A stretch of DNA of 64,000 bases from contig JANXYV010000100.1 in assembly GCA_025355875.1 (NCBI GenBank), positions 1 to 64,000 on the forward strand, given 5' to 3'. Positions 55,205-64,000 of the stretch are shown piece by piece. The notes below the pieces were generated by a model. It saw only the letters and a program-made list of their open reading frames with translations, did no database searches and was not told the origin of the DNA. A program made the translations under genes and the position numbers. The DNA comes from Prolixibacteraceae bacterium. GTDB lineage: Bacteria > Bacteroidota > Bacteroidia > Bacteroidales > Prolixibacteraceae. Position 1 is the first letter of the stretch, and each line of letters starts with the position of its first letter.

Positions 55205-55744
55205 ATGAGACATTTGATTTTTTCAATACTGATTGTTTTGGGATTCTTTTCCTGTTCTTCTTCACGGCCAGTTTCTGAAACTCATGATCCCGGGAATTCT
55301 TCTCAACGAATGAAGTTGACCTGTCAGATTAGAGCCTATTCCTTGGAGATGAATGACGCGAAAGTACAGCCGAAGCAGGGAAAAATTAAAACGGTTCATC
55401 GTTTTGAAGTTTCAGATCCGGGAAAAGCAAAATTGAGGGTTGAATTTCAGACTTCAAAACTCATTCCGAAAACCAAATCCGATTCAGTATTGGTTCTGAT
55501 TGTTGATGATGAAATCCTTCAGATTCACAAGTTGTCGGATCTAACGTATGTCATTCCTGAAAATCTCTGGGCTTCGGTTGCCAATTGCAGTAAAATGGAA
55601 TACCGGATTGGTAAAGGTAAAGATCAGCTTGAAATCAGGCCGGATAAATCCCAGATGAAAGATTTGAATGCATTCTTTGAAAGAGCCGTTTTCAAGCGCG
55701 ATGCCAATCAGCCGCCACTGCCCGAAGGCATGAAGAAATGGTGA
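55205..55744 (+). CDS. Hypothetical lipoprotein
   Basis: 179 aa. Lipoprotein signal ILGFFSC-like (LVLGFFSC, Cys-17), then a mixed alpha/beta region (MKLTCQIRAYSLEMND, RVEFQTSKLIPKTKSDSVLVLI). I recognise no family. Convergent to the YncE/phosphoesterase gene, separated by a palindromic repeat. Confidence 0.65.
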   Translation: MRHLIFSILIVLGFFSCSSSRPVSETHDPGNSSQRMKLTCQIRAYSLEMNDAKVQPKQGKIKTVHRFEVSDPGKAKLRVEFQTSKLIPKTKSDSVLVLIVDDEILQIHKLSDLTYVIPENLWASVANCSKMEYRIGKGKDQLEIRPDKSQMKDLNAFFERAVFKRDANQPPLPEGMKKW

Positions 55745-55755
55745 GAAACTGAAAT

Positions 55756-55851
55756 GTCATTCATGGTCATTTGATTCTCGTGATTGATGGTTATTCATTG
55801 ATTCTTGACTGAATATCAATGACAATGAATGACTTAATGACAATGAATGAC
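55756..55851. repeat. TCATT/AATGA palindromic repeat, copy 4
   Basis: GTCATTCATGGTCATTT at the left (55756-55772) faces two AATGACAATGAATGAC-like words at the right (55817-55851). Between convergent genes, starting 11 nt after a stop codon. Confidence 0.65.
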
Positions 55852-55857
55852 TCCTTT

Positions 55858-58656
55858 TTATTTCCTCTTCTGATCCTCCAGCCGGTAGTCCGGTTTTTCT
55901 TTCTGGTCTTCCTGCATGTCTTCTACATCATCAATCAAAGGCGACTCTTTCACCGCTTTCCAGTCAAATTTTTCGTCAAGTGGAGTCAGGGCTTTTTTGG
56001 GATCAAAAATCCGCAGATCGACCTCAACGGCATGGAAAGGAGTAAAATCAGGTTTTGCCTGAAAAAAATCTGCAAAGTCGTTGGCGGCGGCATCGTATTG
56101 GTTCAGGTAGGGAAGTCCAAGCACATTCCAGAAGGTTTTAAAAATACTTCCGAAGCTGTAATGTACTTTCGAAACGTAATTCCTTTTGCTGTAAGGCGAG
56201 ATCACCATCAGCACACTGCGGTGCGCGTCAACATGATCAATTCCGTTCTGGGCATCGTCTTCCGTAATGACGATGGCCATGTTTTTCCAGAAAGGAGTGT
56301 GAGACAGATATTCCACAATCCGGCCAACAGCAAGGTCGTTATCGGCCATATAGCTTTCGCGGAACGGATAACCCGCATCGGGACGCTCATCAGCACCATG
56401 ATCGTTCGGAATAATCACCGTAACCACCGAAGGCATTGCAGTTCCCGTTTTGATCCACTTGTCGTCAAATTCTTTCATAAACTGATTAATCCTGAATTGG
56501 TCGGGAATTCCCATGTTGAACGTTGGATAAGTTTGGGAAGTTCTCGAAAACATCGGTAGTGGTACCGGGAAATTCACATATTGTTTAATGCCGGTATATT
56601 TAAAAGAGTTTTCGTAAAAGGCTGGTTCGAACATGACCCCAAATCCAAAATTGTAGAACCCGACCTTGTTCCGCTCCAGATGTTCCCACATCGATCCGGC
56701 CTCGTTGTAATCTTCCGGATAAATGGCGCCTGCTGATCCGTTCATGGCTAGGCTTCCCGGCGCTTTCGACTTTTCGTTGTACGAACGGTTGCCCCCATAA
56801 CTAGCCACAGTAGTCGTTTCCACCCATTCGTTGGGATAAGTATTCACGAGCCAGCGGTGTCCGTCGGCCGAAACATCAGAGTCGACATAAAAATTGTCGG
56901 ATATTCCGAATTCGTTAGCCAGCTTCAGGTGATTGGGCATAACAGTGGCATTTTCGATCTTCAGGGTTCGGTTCCGGTTGGTGAAATTTGCTCTGTGACC
57001 ATACCGGGCAATCGTGGCATCGCCGTTCCCTTTCTTCAGTTGTCCGAAAATCTCATCGTAGGTGCGGTTTTCCTTGGAAATGAATACCAGGTATTTGATC
57101 GGAGATTCCTTTTCTCCCCCAAAAACGGGGATCGGATTGTTTGCCCTCCGTTTCTGAACTTTCGAGTAATCTTCGATCTTATAGTTGTTGCGGATGGTTT
57201 GTTTGGTGAGCTTTTCCAACGATTTTTCGTCCGGAATTTTCATCAGCGAAACCGAGCCTTTCATCAGATTCCCAATATAGCTTCCCGATTTCCATTCCTG
57301 AAAATTTTTTCCAGCATTGGGTCCGCTTCCAAATCCTTTGGCATTGCTTACCACCAGCGATTTCCCGTCGGGAGTAACCTCTAGTTTGGATGGGAACCAG
57401 CCAGAAGGAATATGTCCGATTACTTTCAGGCTAGGAATATCTATCACACCAACCGCGTTCACTCCCGCTTCAGCCACAAAAAGTTTTTTCTGATCGGGAG
57501 AAACAGCCAGTCCGAAAGGGATCACGCCACGAAATTGTTTCACAGCCGGATCTAATTTGAGCGGAATTTCAGCCACAATGGTATCGCGAGCGATGTCGAT
57601 TACGGAAATATTATCGTTGGTTCCGTTGCTCACGAAAACATAGCGATCGGTTGCAGCCAGCGAATTGGGACTTGATCCGCCCACCGCAGGGATTCCTTCA
57701 ATCAATTCTCCTACCAGGACGCCGGTTTTTATTTTGGCCTGAATCTGTGGTTTCTTTGGATTTGTCACCGAAAACGACCACACTGAAAATGATTCGGGAA
57801 CATTCGGTTCGCCAAGGCCGGGTATGTCGTTCGAACCAATCCGGGTTCCTTTTTTCATTTCTTCAGATCCATAACCAAAAGCAGGAAAATCGAGCGCTTT
57901 TTGGTAATCTTTTTCGGCTTCGATGTTTCCGATTTTGCTGTACCCGAACATACCCACATTGGCTACATACACTTTTTGCAGGTTGGGCGAAAGGATGATC
58001 CCAAACGGATACCGACCGGTTTTTGCGCTGGCAACAATCTTTTTAGATTGAGTATCCACAACAACCATCCGGAAAAGCATCTGGTCGACTGCATAAAGGA
58101 AATGTCCGTCTTTGCTCAGTTTCAGATCGCCAATGTATCCATCCGGACTGGGCAATCCGTTTTCGTCGACCGAACAACTCACTGAATCGAGTTTGGCGCC
58201 GGTATCAATCGAAAACAGATAAATCTTGTTTTGTTGTCCTCCGGCCACGTAAACAATACGGTTATCAGGAGAGATCGCTAATCCCATGAAAACCGAAGCG
58301 AGCACACCTTTGTTGGTCTCAGGTCCGGGTGGAACCTGCAGGACGATAGGTTTGGCCGAATTTAGGTTCCTGATGATGGAAATGGAAAGTGGAGAAGTGC
58401 CTGAATTTGCCGTTACTGCGATGCTTCCGTCAGCGCTCAGCGTTAACCCAAAAGGATGGGGCGCCACTTCGATTGATTTTCCAAAAGGCGTGACAAACCT
58501 GCCATTGGGAATAATGGTTTCTCCGGATTTATTGATTTGAGTAGGTAAACTTCCTGAAGGAGAAGAAACCACTTTTAGTTTTGAATCCATTGGCTGACCG
58601 AAGGAATGGCTCAAAATCAAGCTGAAAATGAAAACAGAAACGAATTTTAAATACAT
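55858..58656 (-). CDS. YVTN beta-propeller/alkaline-phosphatase-fold phosphoesterase fusion
   Basis: 932 aa with signal peptide (FVSVFIFSLILSHSFGQ). A seven-bladed-type YVTN/YncE propeller about 40-460 (repeated SPDxxxVYVA, VIDIARDTIVAEIPL) is followed by a phosphoesterase domain about 525-890 (NRTYDEIFGQL, DHGADERPDAGYPF, ITEDDAQNGIDHVDAHRS) of the acid-phosphatase/phospholipase C-like group. Exported; likely frees phosphate from an organic ester. The same fusion is common in soil and aquatic bacteria. Substrate unknown. Confidence 0.86.
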   Translation of the reverse strand: MYLKFVSVFIFSLILSHSFGQPMDSKLKVVSSPSGSLPTQINKSGETIIPNGRFVTPFGKSIEVAPHPFGLTLSADGSIAVTANSGTSPLSISIIRNLNSAKPIVLQVPPGPETNKGVLASVFMGLAISPDNRIVYVAGGQQNKIYLFSIDTGAKLDSVSCSVDENGLPSPDGYIGDLKLSKDGHFLYAVDQMLFRMVVVDTQSKKIVASAKTGRYPFGIILSPNLQKVYVANVGMFGYSKIGNIEAEKDYQKALDFPAFGYGSEEMKKGTRIGSNDIPGLGEPNVPESFSVWSFSVTNPKKPQIQAKIKTGVLVGELIEGIPAVGGSSPNSLAATDRYVFVSNGTNDNISVIDIARDTIVAEIPLKLDPAVKQFRGVIPFGLAVSPDQKKLFVAEAGVNAVGVIDIPSLKVIGHIPSGWFPSKLEVTPDGKSLVVSNAKGFGSGPNAGKNFQEWKSGSYIGNLMKGSVSLMKIPDEKSLEKLTKQTIRNNYKIEDYSKVQKRRANNPIPVFGGEKESPIKYLVFISKENRTYDEIFGQLKKGNGDATIARYGHRANFTNRNRTLKIENATVMPNHLKLANEFGISDNFYVDSDVSADGHRWLVNTYPNEWVETTTVASYGGNRSYNEKSKAPGSLAMNGSAGAIYPEDYNEAGSMWEHLERNKVGFYNFGFGVMFEPAFYENSFKYTGIKQYVNFPVPLPMFSRTSQTYPTFNMGIPDQFRINQFMKEFDDKWIKTGTAMPSVVTVIIPNDHGADERPDAGYPFRESYMADNDLAVGRIVEYLSHTPFWKNMAIVITEDDAQNGIDHVDAHRSVLMVISPYSKRNYVSKVHYSFGSIFKTFWNVLGLPYLNQYDAAANDFADFFQAKPDFTPFHAVEVDLRIFDPKKALTPLDEKFDWKAVKESPLIDDVEDMQEDQKEKPDYRLEDQKRK

Positions 58657-58814
58657 GACCTAGGATTTTAACGGCATGAAGATAAAGTTTCCAGATTACA
58701 TTCAGATCACAAAAATGTCAGGTTGTTATGGAAGTTTTTGACTGGCAAATTCAGGCAAAACTCTAAAAATTGTTAAACATGTGCAAATCTCCCGATGCGC
58801 TTGATAAAAAGACG

Positions 58815-58822
58815 TATTTTTG
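58815..58822 (+). promoter_or_regulatory. -7 box of the GT2 gene
   Basis: TATTTTTG, full match to TAnnTTTG, 20 nt before the GTG at 58842. The TTG at 58801 is too close. Its position shows that an upstream in-frame ATG at 58779 would lie ahead of the transcript. Confidence 0.4.
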
Positions 58823-58841
58823 TTTGAAAATAGAGAAACCC

Positions 58842-59582
58842 GTGCATCAAAACCTGGTATTAATCCCAACTTATAACGAAAAGGAAAACGTCGAACGGAT
58901 GATCCGGAAGGTTTTTTCGTTGAAAACCCCTTTTGAAATCCTGATTATTGACGACAATTCCCCGGATGGAACTGCCGCAATCGTTGACCTGTTAATTCCT
59001 GAATTTCGAGCCAAACTTCATATTCTGAAGCGAACCGGGAAGCAGGGATTGGGAAAAGCATATCTGGCCGGTTTTCACTGGGCGCTCGAACGTTCATACG
59101 ATTATGTTTTTGAAATGGATAGCGATTTTTCGCACAATCCAGACGATTTGGAACGTTTGTATGAAACCTGTGTCACACGGAAGGCGGGACTGGTGATCGG
59201 TTCACGATATATTTCAGGAATTAATGTTGTAAACTGGCCGCTTGGTCGGGTGCTGATGTCATATCTGGCGTCGGTTTACGTGCGTACCGTGACCCGCATG
59301 AAAATTATGGATTCGACCGCCGGATTTAAATGCTATGACCGAAAAGTTTTGGAAACGATCGATTTCGACAACATCCGGCTGAAAGGATACGGATTTCAGA
59401 TTGAAATGAAATTTAAAACCTGGAAACATGGTTTTAAAATCGTTGAAGTGCCTATCATCTTTACCGACCGACAATTAGGAACCTCGAAAATGAGCGGCGG
59501 TATTTTTAACGAAGCGCTTTGGGGAGTGCTGAAAATGAAGATCAGAAGCTGGTTCACCGATTATCGGATAAAAAAGCAATAA
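58842..59582 (+). CDS. Polyprenol-phosphate mannosyltransferase-like GT2
   Basis: 246 aa from the GTG at 58842, a length and N-terminus (HQNLVLIPTYNEKEN) that match the DPM1 family; a longer frame from 58779 adds 21 unrelated residues. Motifs: DDNSPDGT at 37-44, EMDSDFSHNPDD near 92, GSRYISG near 126. Transfers a hexose from a nucleotide sugar to a polyprenyl phosphate. No membrane helices, unlike the GT2 at 10891. Followed by a terminator. Confidence 0.87.
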   Translation: MHQNLVLIPTYNEKENVERMIRKVFSLKTPFEILIIDDNSPDGTAAIVDLLIPEFRAKLHILKRTGKQGLGKAYLAGFHWALERSYDYVFEMDSDFSHNPDDLERLYETCVTRKAGLVIGSRYISGINVVNWPLGRVLMSYLASVYVRTVTRMKIMDSTAGFKCYDRKVLETIDFDNIRLKGYGFQIEMKFKTWKHGFKIVEVPIIFTDRQLGTSKMSGGIFNEALWGVLKMKIRSWFTDYRIKKQ

Positions 59583-59608
59583 TGCCAAAAAATAAATATC
59601 TCTGTTTT

Positions 59609-59631
59609 AAGACCGCAACAGCGGTCTTTTT
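59609..59631 (+). terminator. Terminator after GT2
   Basis: 8-bp stem AAGACCGC/GCGGTCTT, 4-nt loop, then T-run. Confidence 0.7.
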
Positions 59632-59645
59632 GTTTATATATTCAG

Positions 59646-59653
59646 TAATTTTG
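59646..59653 (+). promoter_or_regulatory. -7 box of pyrC
   Basis: TAATTTTG, full match to TAnnTTTG; nearest TTG (59630-59632) is 13 bp upstream, closer than usual. Leader about 25 nt to the ATG at 59685. Confidence 0.4.
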
Positions 59654-59684
59654 ATTGAATTGTGCAAAAACAAAAAAGCCGGTT

Positions 59685-61028
59685 ATGAAAACACTCATTA
59701 AAAATGCCCAAATCATCAATGAAGGACAAATTTTCAAAGGGGCAGTCCTGATTGACGGAGAGCTGATTGCCCGGATTTTTGCCGGCGATGTCAGTCCCGA
59801 TGAAACAACTTATGGCGCAATTGTGATTGATGCAGCAGGGAAATACCTAATTCCGGGTGTAATCGACGATCAGGTGCATTTTCGCGAACCGGGATTGCTG
59901 CACAAAGGCGAGATTGCCACTGAATCGAGGGCTGCCGTGGCTGGTGGTGTGACTTCGTACATGGAAATGCCCAATACCAATCCACAGTCGGTCACGCAGG
60001 AATTACTGGAAGAGAAATACCGGCGGGCAGCTGAAGTTTCTGCCGCCAACTATTCTTTTTACATGGGCGCCACTAACGACAACCTGGACGAAGTGCTGAA
60101 GACGGACGGTTCAAAGGTTTGTGGAATTAAAATTTTCATGGGTTCATCCACCGGAAATATGCTGGTCGATAATGAAGATGTGCTTTCAGAAATATTCCGG
60201 AATACCAAATTACTGGTGGCTACCCATTGCGAAGATGAACCGACAATCATCCGTAATACCGCCACTTACCGCGAGAAATATGGTGAGTTTGTTCCGATTT
60301 CGGCGCATCCGAAAATCAGGAGCGCCGAATCCTGTTTCAAATCCTCGTCGAAAGCTGTTGAACTGGCCACTAAATTTGGAACACGCTTGCATGTTTTGCA
60401 TCTTTCAACTGCCGATGAAATGAAGCTCTTCAGCCCCGGACCAGTCAAAGAAAAGCAAATTACTGCCGAGGTTTGTGTGCACCATTTGTGGTTCGACGAA
60501 CACGACTATATCATCTACGGAAACCTGATCAAATGGAACCCGGCCATTAAATCGGCTGACGACAAGGCTGCACTTTGGGAAGCTTTGCTGAGCGACCGTA
60601 TTGATGTGGTGGCCACCGACCATGCGCCTCATACGATTTTAGAGAAAGACCATTCGTATTTTAAAGCGCCCTCAGGCGGACCTTTGGTTCAACATTCGCT
60701 GACGGCCATGCTCGAAATGAGCCGGAAAGGAAAGATTTCGCAGGAACGAGTGATTGAAAAAATGTGCCATGCCCCTGCTGATCTCTTCCGAATTGATCGC
60801 CGTGGCTACATCCGCGAAGGCTATTTTGCCGATCTGGTGTTGATTGATCCGGCGCAATCGTGGGTGGTTTCACACGAAAACATCCTGTACAAATGCGGCT
60901 GGTCGCCTTTCGATGGCACTGAATTCACAAACAAAGTGACCCACACTTTTGTAAACGGAGATTTGGTTTATTCGAATGGTGCCGTGCATTCCGGGAAAAT
61001 AGGGAAGAGGCTGGAGTTTAACCGATAG
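59685..61028 (+). CDS. pyrC: Dihydroorotase
   Basis: 447 aa from the ATG at 59685; an earlier in-frame start at 59655 would sit on the promoter's downstream edge. Third step of pyrimidine synthesis. Class I amidohydrolase: DDQVHFREPG (62-71), EMPNTNPQS, GIKIFMGSSTGNM, ATHCEDE, LHLSTADE and ATDHAPH. The first His of the metal HxH is Gln-63; I recall the same DDQVHFREPG in Porphyromonas dihydroorotase, so it is a lineage trait rather than damage. Confidence 0.92.
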   Translation: MKTLIKNAQIINEGQIFKGAVLIDGELIARIFAGDVSPDETTYGAIVIDAAGKYLIPGVIDDQVHFREPGLLHKGEIATESRAAVAGGVTSYMEMPNTNPQSVTQELLEEKYRRAAEVSAANYSFYMGATNDNLDEVLKTDGSKVCGIKIFMGSSTGNMLVDNEDVLSEIFRNTKLLVATHCEDEPTIIRNTATYREKYGEFVPISAHPKIRSAESCFKSSSKAVELATKFGTRLHVLHLSTADEMKLFSPGPVKEKQITAEVCVHHLWFDEHDYIIYGNLIKWNPAIKSADDKAALWEALLSDRIDVVATDHAPHTILEKDHSYFKAPSGGPLVQHSLTAMLEMSRKGKISQERVIEKMCHAPADLFRIDRRGYIREGYFADLVLIDPAQSWVVSHENILYKCGWSPFDGTEFTNKVTHTFVNGDLVYSNGAVHSGKIGKRLEFNR

Positions 61029-61083
61029 GAATGAGGAAAATTATTATTCAGGATCTTTGTCGGACATAAAACCACTAGCTTAC

Positions 61084-61127
61084 AAAAAAGAAAAGAGGCT
61101 CCGTTTCCGAAGCCTTTTTTCTTTTTT
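61084..61127. terminator. Bidirectional terminator after pyrC
   Basis: 17-bp stem with one G-U pair (61084-61100 with 61111-61127), A-rich left and T-rich right, between convergent genes. Confidence 0.75.
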
Positions 61128-61134
61128 CTTTTTT

Positions 61135-62007
61135 CTATTCTACTACAATCAGCAGGTATTTCGATGCTTTCCAGAAATCTTCCGGTTTGTCAATCACCAG
61201 GCTTTCAACTGTTTTTTTGTCGGTCAGTGCAAAATGATAAGAGCCGTCCGGATGGAAGGAAACAAGTTTGGCTTTTTTGGTATTCAAAGGTAATTTGGTG
61301 AACTCGCGGATGTCAATTTTCATGAAATAGTCGCGGTTAAAATCTTTCTTTATTTTCAGTGTTTTCCCCATTCCCAGAACGCCGCCTTCTTTTTCAATCA
61401 CATTCTTTTCGGTCAGTTCCTTCTTGGTTCCAAAGGCATAATAGGCGGTATTCATGGCAATGGTCTGCGCATCGATGGCGGCATTTTTTTCTTTAATAGT
61501 TTTTTCACTTTCGGCGGTAATGGTTTCGATTTTCTGGTTCAATCCGGCCACGTCGACATGAAGTTTTTCCAGATCCTGTTTCAGACTGGCAATTTCGGTA
61601 TCTTTTTCACCAACGGTTTTGGTCAGATTATCGATCATTTTTTGAAGTTCGGCAATTTTCAGGTTCGAATTCCGGAGTTTCCCCTGAAGCGACTGAACCA
61701 GTTCCTTGTTTTTCTGGAGCAGGTTATTGATTTGGGCAATGTCTTCGAGAATCCGTTTTTTTGCTTCCGCTTTGAGCTCAGTTCCGGGAGTAGTCTGAAC
61801 CGAAACAATTTTTTCGATGGTTTTGATCGAGTCCAGGTTGCCCTGAATTTCGTTCATGGCACCAATGAACTGTAGGATGGAATTGTCTTTTTGAACGCCC
61901 AGGGCAGCAATGCTATCCTGTTTGGCCTGCATACGTGCAATTTCTTTTTTATGCTGGCCACACGAAACCAACACCATAACTGATAAAACAAACAATAACT
62001 TTTTCAT
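61135..62007 (-). CDS. Coiled-coil lipoprotein, function unknown
   Basis: 290 aa. Lipoprotein signal (VMVLVSC, Cys-16), a long coiled coil about 20-175 (heptads such as LRNSNLKIAELQKMIDNLTK), and a compact C-terminal domain about 185-290 (AYYAFGTKKELTEKNVIEKEG, written in part; KLVSFHPDGSYHF). The type is common in Bacteroidota; role unproven, perhaps envelope spacing or adhesion. Single gene. Confidence 0.8.
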   Translation of the reverse strand: MKKLLFVLSVMVLVSCGQHKKEIARMQAKQDSIAALGVQKDNSILQFIGAMNEIQGNLDSIKTIEKIVSVQTTPGTELKAEAKKRILEDIAQINNLLQKNKELVQSLQGKLRNSNLKIAELQKMIDNLTKTVGEKDTEIASLKQDLEKLHVDVAGLNQKIETITAESEKTIKEKNAAIDAQTIAMNTAYYAFGTKKELTEKNVIEKEGGVLGMGKTLKIKKDFNRDYFMKIDIREFTKLPLNTKKAKLVSFHPDGSYHFALTDKKTVESLVIDKPEDFWKASKYLLIVVE

Positions 62008-62150
62008 TGGATTGGATTTAAAATGATTAAAAATTTTCGATGCAAAAAAATGATGGTTAAGTTTTTGAAAACAATTGGTGAAGGTTCAGTACAAAAATAA
62101 GCAGCTTTTTGGTTTTTAGCAGATAACTGGCTCAAATATTGAAACGTGAA

Positions 62151-63017
62151 TCAGATATTTTTTATTGTACGGTTCTTTTTGCCTTGGGCAAGTTGAATCA
62201 GGTCAATTGATCTGCGCATTTCAATGATCCGTTTTTCGGTTTCATCGAATCCGATTTGAAAAATTTCGTCGGCTTTGTTGAAATCGAAGGTATTGAATTT
62301 TCGGGTTTCGGGCGGATCAATCACAAAATCGCATTTTGCCAGACTTTCCTTTACATTTTGACCCATTGCCAGCCTCAAGGTTCGTTCGGCGACAGCTTTT
62401 AATCCTGAAATTTGGTCTTCCTGACCATTGTAATTCACGTGTACGCCAATTAGAATCTGGCATTGGTCTCGGATGCAGTCCACTGGAAGGTTATTGAGCA
62501 ATCCGCCATCGACATACGAATTCCCGTCAATGAGTTGAGGCTCAAAAATAATGGGAATTGAAGCCGATGCGATAACCCATTGAAAAAGCTTTCCTTCGTG
62601 TTTGATTTCCGACTTTCCGCTGTTGAGGTTCACCACCGAGCAGTAAAATGGTTTCTGAAGCGTTGAAAAGTCATCAGATTCAATATTCTGCTCTAGTAGG
62701 GAGGCGATTTTGCCGATGTCGATCAGCCCATTCGAAGGCATTTGCCATTTGAACATCTTGACCATTTTATTCGACTTCACCAATTCAAGAATCCGTAAAG
62801 GTTCCATTCCGGCCGCATAAAACACTCCAACCAATGCCCCGGCGCTTGCCCCGGAAATGATTTCCGGTCGAATTCCGTGTTTATGAAGTGCTTCCAGAAC
62901 ACCGATATGAACAATCCCACGGGCTCCGCCTCCACTGAGCGCAATTCCAAATTTGAACGGCTTGGTATTCAGGTTCATGGATTTAAATTTTGTAATATAG
63001 GTTTCAATTACGTTCAT
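62151..63017 (-). CDS. Patatin-like phospholipase
   Basis: 288 aa. Oxyanion loop SGGGARGIVHIG near 28-39, nucleophile Ser-58 in GASAG, and catalytic Asp-170 in DGG: a complete Ser-Asp dyad. No signal, so cytoplasmic or membrane-associated lipid acyl hydrolase. Its ATG overlaps the stop of the tocopherol-cyclase-like gene (ATGA), so the two are translated together; Met-14 is a weaker alternative. Confidence 0.9.
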   Translation of the reverse strand: MNVIETYITKFKSMNLNTKPFKFGIALSGGGARGIVHIGVLEALHKHGIRPEIISGASAGALVGVFYAAGMEPLRILELVKSNKMVKMFKWQMPSNGLIDIGKIASLLEQNIESDDFSTLQKPFYCSVVNLNSGKSEIKHEGKLFQWVIASASIPIIFEPQLIDGNSYVDGGLLNNLPVDCIRDQCQILIGVHVNYNGQEDQISGLKAVAERTLRLAMGQNVKESLAKCDFVIDPPETRKFNTFDFNKADEIFQIGFDETEKRIIEMRRSIDLIQLAQGKKNRTIKNI

Positions 63018-63991
63018 GACGAAATGATGATTTCATTGATTTTTCCTGCCACTTCCAGTCCGGTATTGCGGCCAATGTCGTTCAGAATTGTTTTTCCGGT
63101 TTTCCGGTCGGTCAGGTTTACCTCAACCAGGGCATTCATGCTTTCTTCAATCCGGCCATCCATCAGGCCCATGATGGGAGAAGCCAGGGCCGTTGAGGGT
63201 TCGCGGCGGGTCAGGATTTCGAGGGTGAAAATTTTGTTTTGCATCACCAGTTCAGCTCTTTCGGCATCGATCAGCGATTTTCGCAAGACGCTCTGATTGT
63301 AAGTTGTAAATTGGATAAGTCGGTCTCCAAGCCAAACGCCTGCGATGAAACCCACAAAAGAATAGCCCAGGTAAGGTATTTTAGCGATGGAAGTTTTGAG
63401 CGAAATTCCGGTCTGACTGAAATGGTTGGATTGGAGCCAAAGGTATGCACTTGGAAATGATTGGCCCCAGTCTTTCTCGGTATATCCGCGACCGGCATCG
63501 AAATTCATCGTTTCGTCGCCAAGCACGAGCTGCCCGCGAATTGAATGATCCATACTCACAATTCCGTGGTAACATTCCATCAACGGCAGAAAAGAATACG
63601 GCCCCATAATTCCTGGCGAGTACCAGTGATTGGGCCATCTGACATTTCCGGAGAACATCAATTCACCCTTGAGATCGGGTAAGTTCAGGCTGATTTTTTG
63701 TTCCGAAAATTGGTTTCCGTCGATTGCAATTTCAAAGCGGTTGGTGGCCGGAATGAACGATTCATAATCAAATTTGTGATAAACGGACGTGCGCTTCTTC
63801 CCATCGAGCACCTGAATAAAAGCCTGCCGTTTTCCTGTTGCGTCGATCGCAATTCCGGGAATAATGGCAAAGGCTTTTGTTTCAGCCTGATTGACCACTT
63901 TGAAGTACCAGCCTTCAAAATAGTTTTTTTTTCGGGTGCATCCCTGGAATTGTTCAGGATGAAAAATCGATCTGATTTTTTGAAGTATCAT
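63014..63991 (-). CDS. Tocopherol-cyclase-like protein
   Basis: 325 aa. Contains FEGWYFKVVNQ near 25 and GRGYTEKDWGQSFPSAYLWLQSNHF near 168-192 (given in two parts: GRGYTEKDWGQSF and AYLWLQSNHF), the signature of the tocopherol cyclase fold. Bacteroidota do not make tocopherol, so the substrate is another lipid or quinone. Translationally coupled to the patatin gene, which suggests joint work on membrane lipid. Complete; ends 9 bp from the window edge on its start side. Confidence 0.8.
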   Translation of the reverse strand: MILQKIRSIFHPEQFQGCTRKKNYFEGWYFKVVNQAETKAFAIIPGIAIDATGKRQAFIQVLDGKKRTSVYHKFDYESFIPATNRFEIAIDGNQFSEQKISLNLPDLKGELMFSGNVRWPNHWYSPGIMGPYSFLPLMECYHGIVSMDHSIRGQLVLGDETMNFDAGRGYTEKDWGQSFPSAYLWLQSNHFSQTGISLKTSIAKIPYLGYSFVGFIAGVWLGDRLIQFTTYNQSVLRKSLIDAERAELVMQNKIFTLEILTRREPSTALASPIMGLMDGRIEESMNALVEVNLTDRKTGKTILNDIGRNTGLEVAGKINEIIISS

Positions 63992-64000
63992 GGTGTGAAG

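Noticed and set aside
55819-56559. 246-codon plus-strand frame opposite the phosphoesterase
   Set aside because: Starts in the palindromic repeat and runs antisense to a conserved enzyme domain.

Overview
The window comes from a Bacteroidota chromosome, most likely the Marinilabiliales/Prolixibacteraceae part of the phylum. Evidence: promoters of the TTG-N(~20)-TAnnTTTG type, a protein with a type IX secretion C-terminal domain, a TonB-linked outer membrane barrel protein, a secG/lptE/sigma-54-regulator operon, many lipoproteins with short Cys-ended signals, and five Tat-exported oxidoreductases. Genes are well packed with hairpin terminators between convergent pairs. The genus cannot be named from sequence alone.

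Region 1-3413 looks like a small accessory island. A tRNA-Val(GAC) gene stands at 3339-3413 on the minus strand and a copy of its 3' end lies at 199-222. Between them are an AbiEi-like/Fic fusion gene preceded by four 24-bp tandem repeats sitting on its promoter, and about 1 kb of odd, G-rich DNA without a convincing gene. No integrase is present.

Region 3553-10715 is a candidate signalling and redox unit. A membrane-spanning regulator (degenerate PI-PLC-like domain, LamG domain, one membrane helix, cytosolic winged helix plus BTAD-like domain) is followed by a tetraheme cytochrome c/SUMF1 fusion and two Tat-exported Gfo/Idh/MocA oxidoreductases. TTAACC/GGTTAA boxes at exact 11-bp spacing occur both in the regulator's own promoter region and upstream of the cytochrome gene promoter, suggesting one control circuit. 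Region 10891-14155 holds a GT2 glycosyltransferase, a GT39-like membrane glycosyltransferase with TPRs and a small membrane protein.

Region 14251-22230 is mostly housekeeping and metabolism: a purine permease with a DUF5020 (Tsx-like) outer membrane partner, two aldo/keto reductases, an acyl-CoA ligase, a DUF2461 protein and IspD. Region 22350-27295 is a defence locus: an HsdR_N/N6-methylase fusion broken by two in-frame stop codons, a second Fic gene under a triple-copy palindromic operator, and an HsdS specificity subunit. Region 27374-34129 is a TetR-controlled RND efflux operon read on the minus strand.

The remainder holds an alpha-L-fucosidase, the sigma-54 regulator/lptE/TPR/secG operon, dapF, a PKD-repeat type IX secretion protein, sppA, folK, menC, an LTA-synthase-like phosphotransferase, a tandem pair of Gfo/Idh/MocA paralogues with an unusual QKP motif, a peroxiredoxin, a TonB-type beta-barrel protein, a YncE/phosphoesterase fusion, a dolichol-phosphate-mannose-synthase-like GT2, dihydroorotase, a coiled-coil lipoprotein, a patatin and a tocopherol-cyclase-like protein. 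A palindromic intergenic repeat built of TCATT/AATGA words occurs four times (17.5, 42.8, 48.3, 55.8 kb), always beside a gene 3' end.
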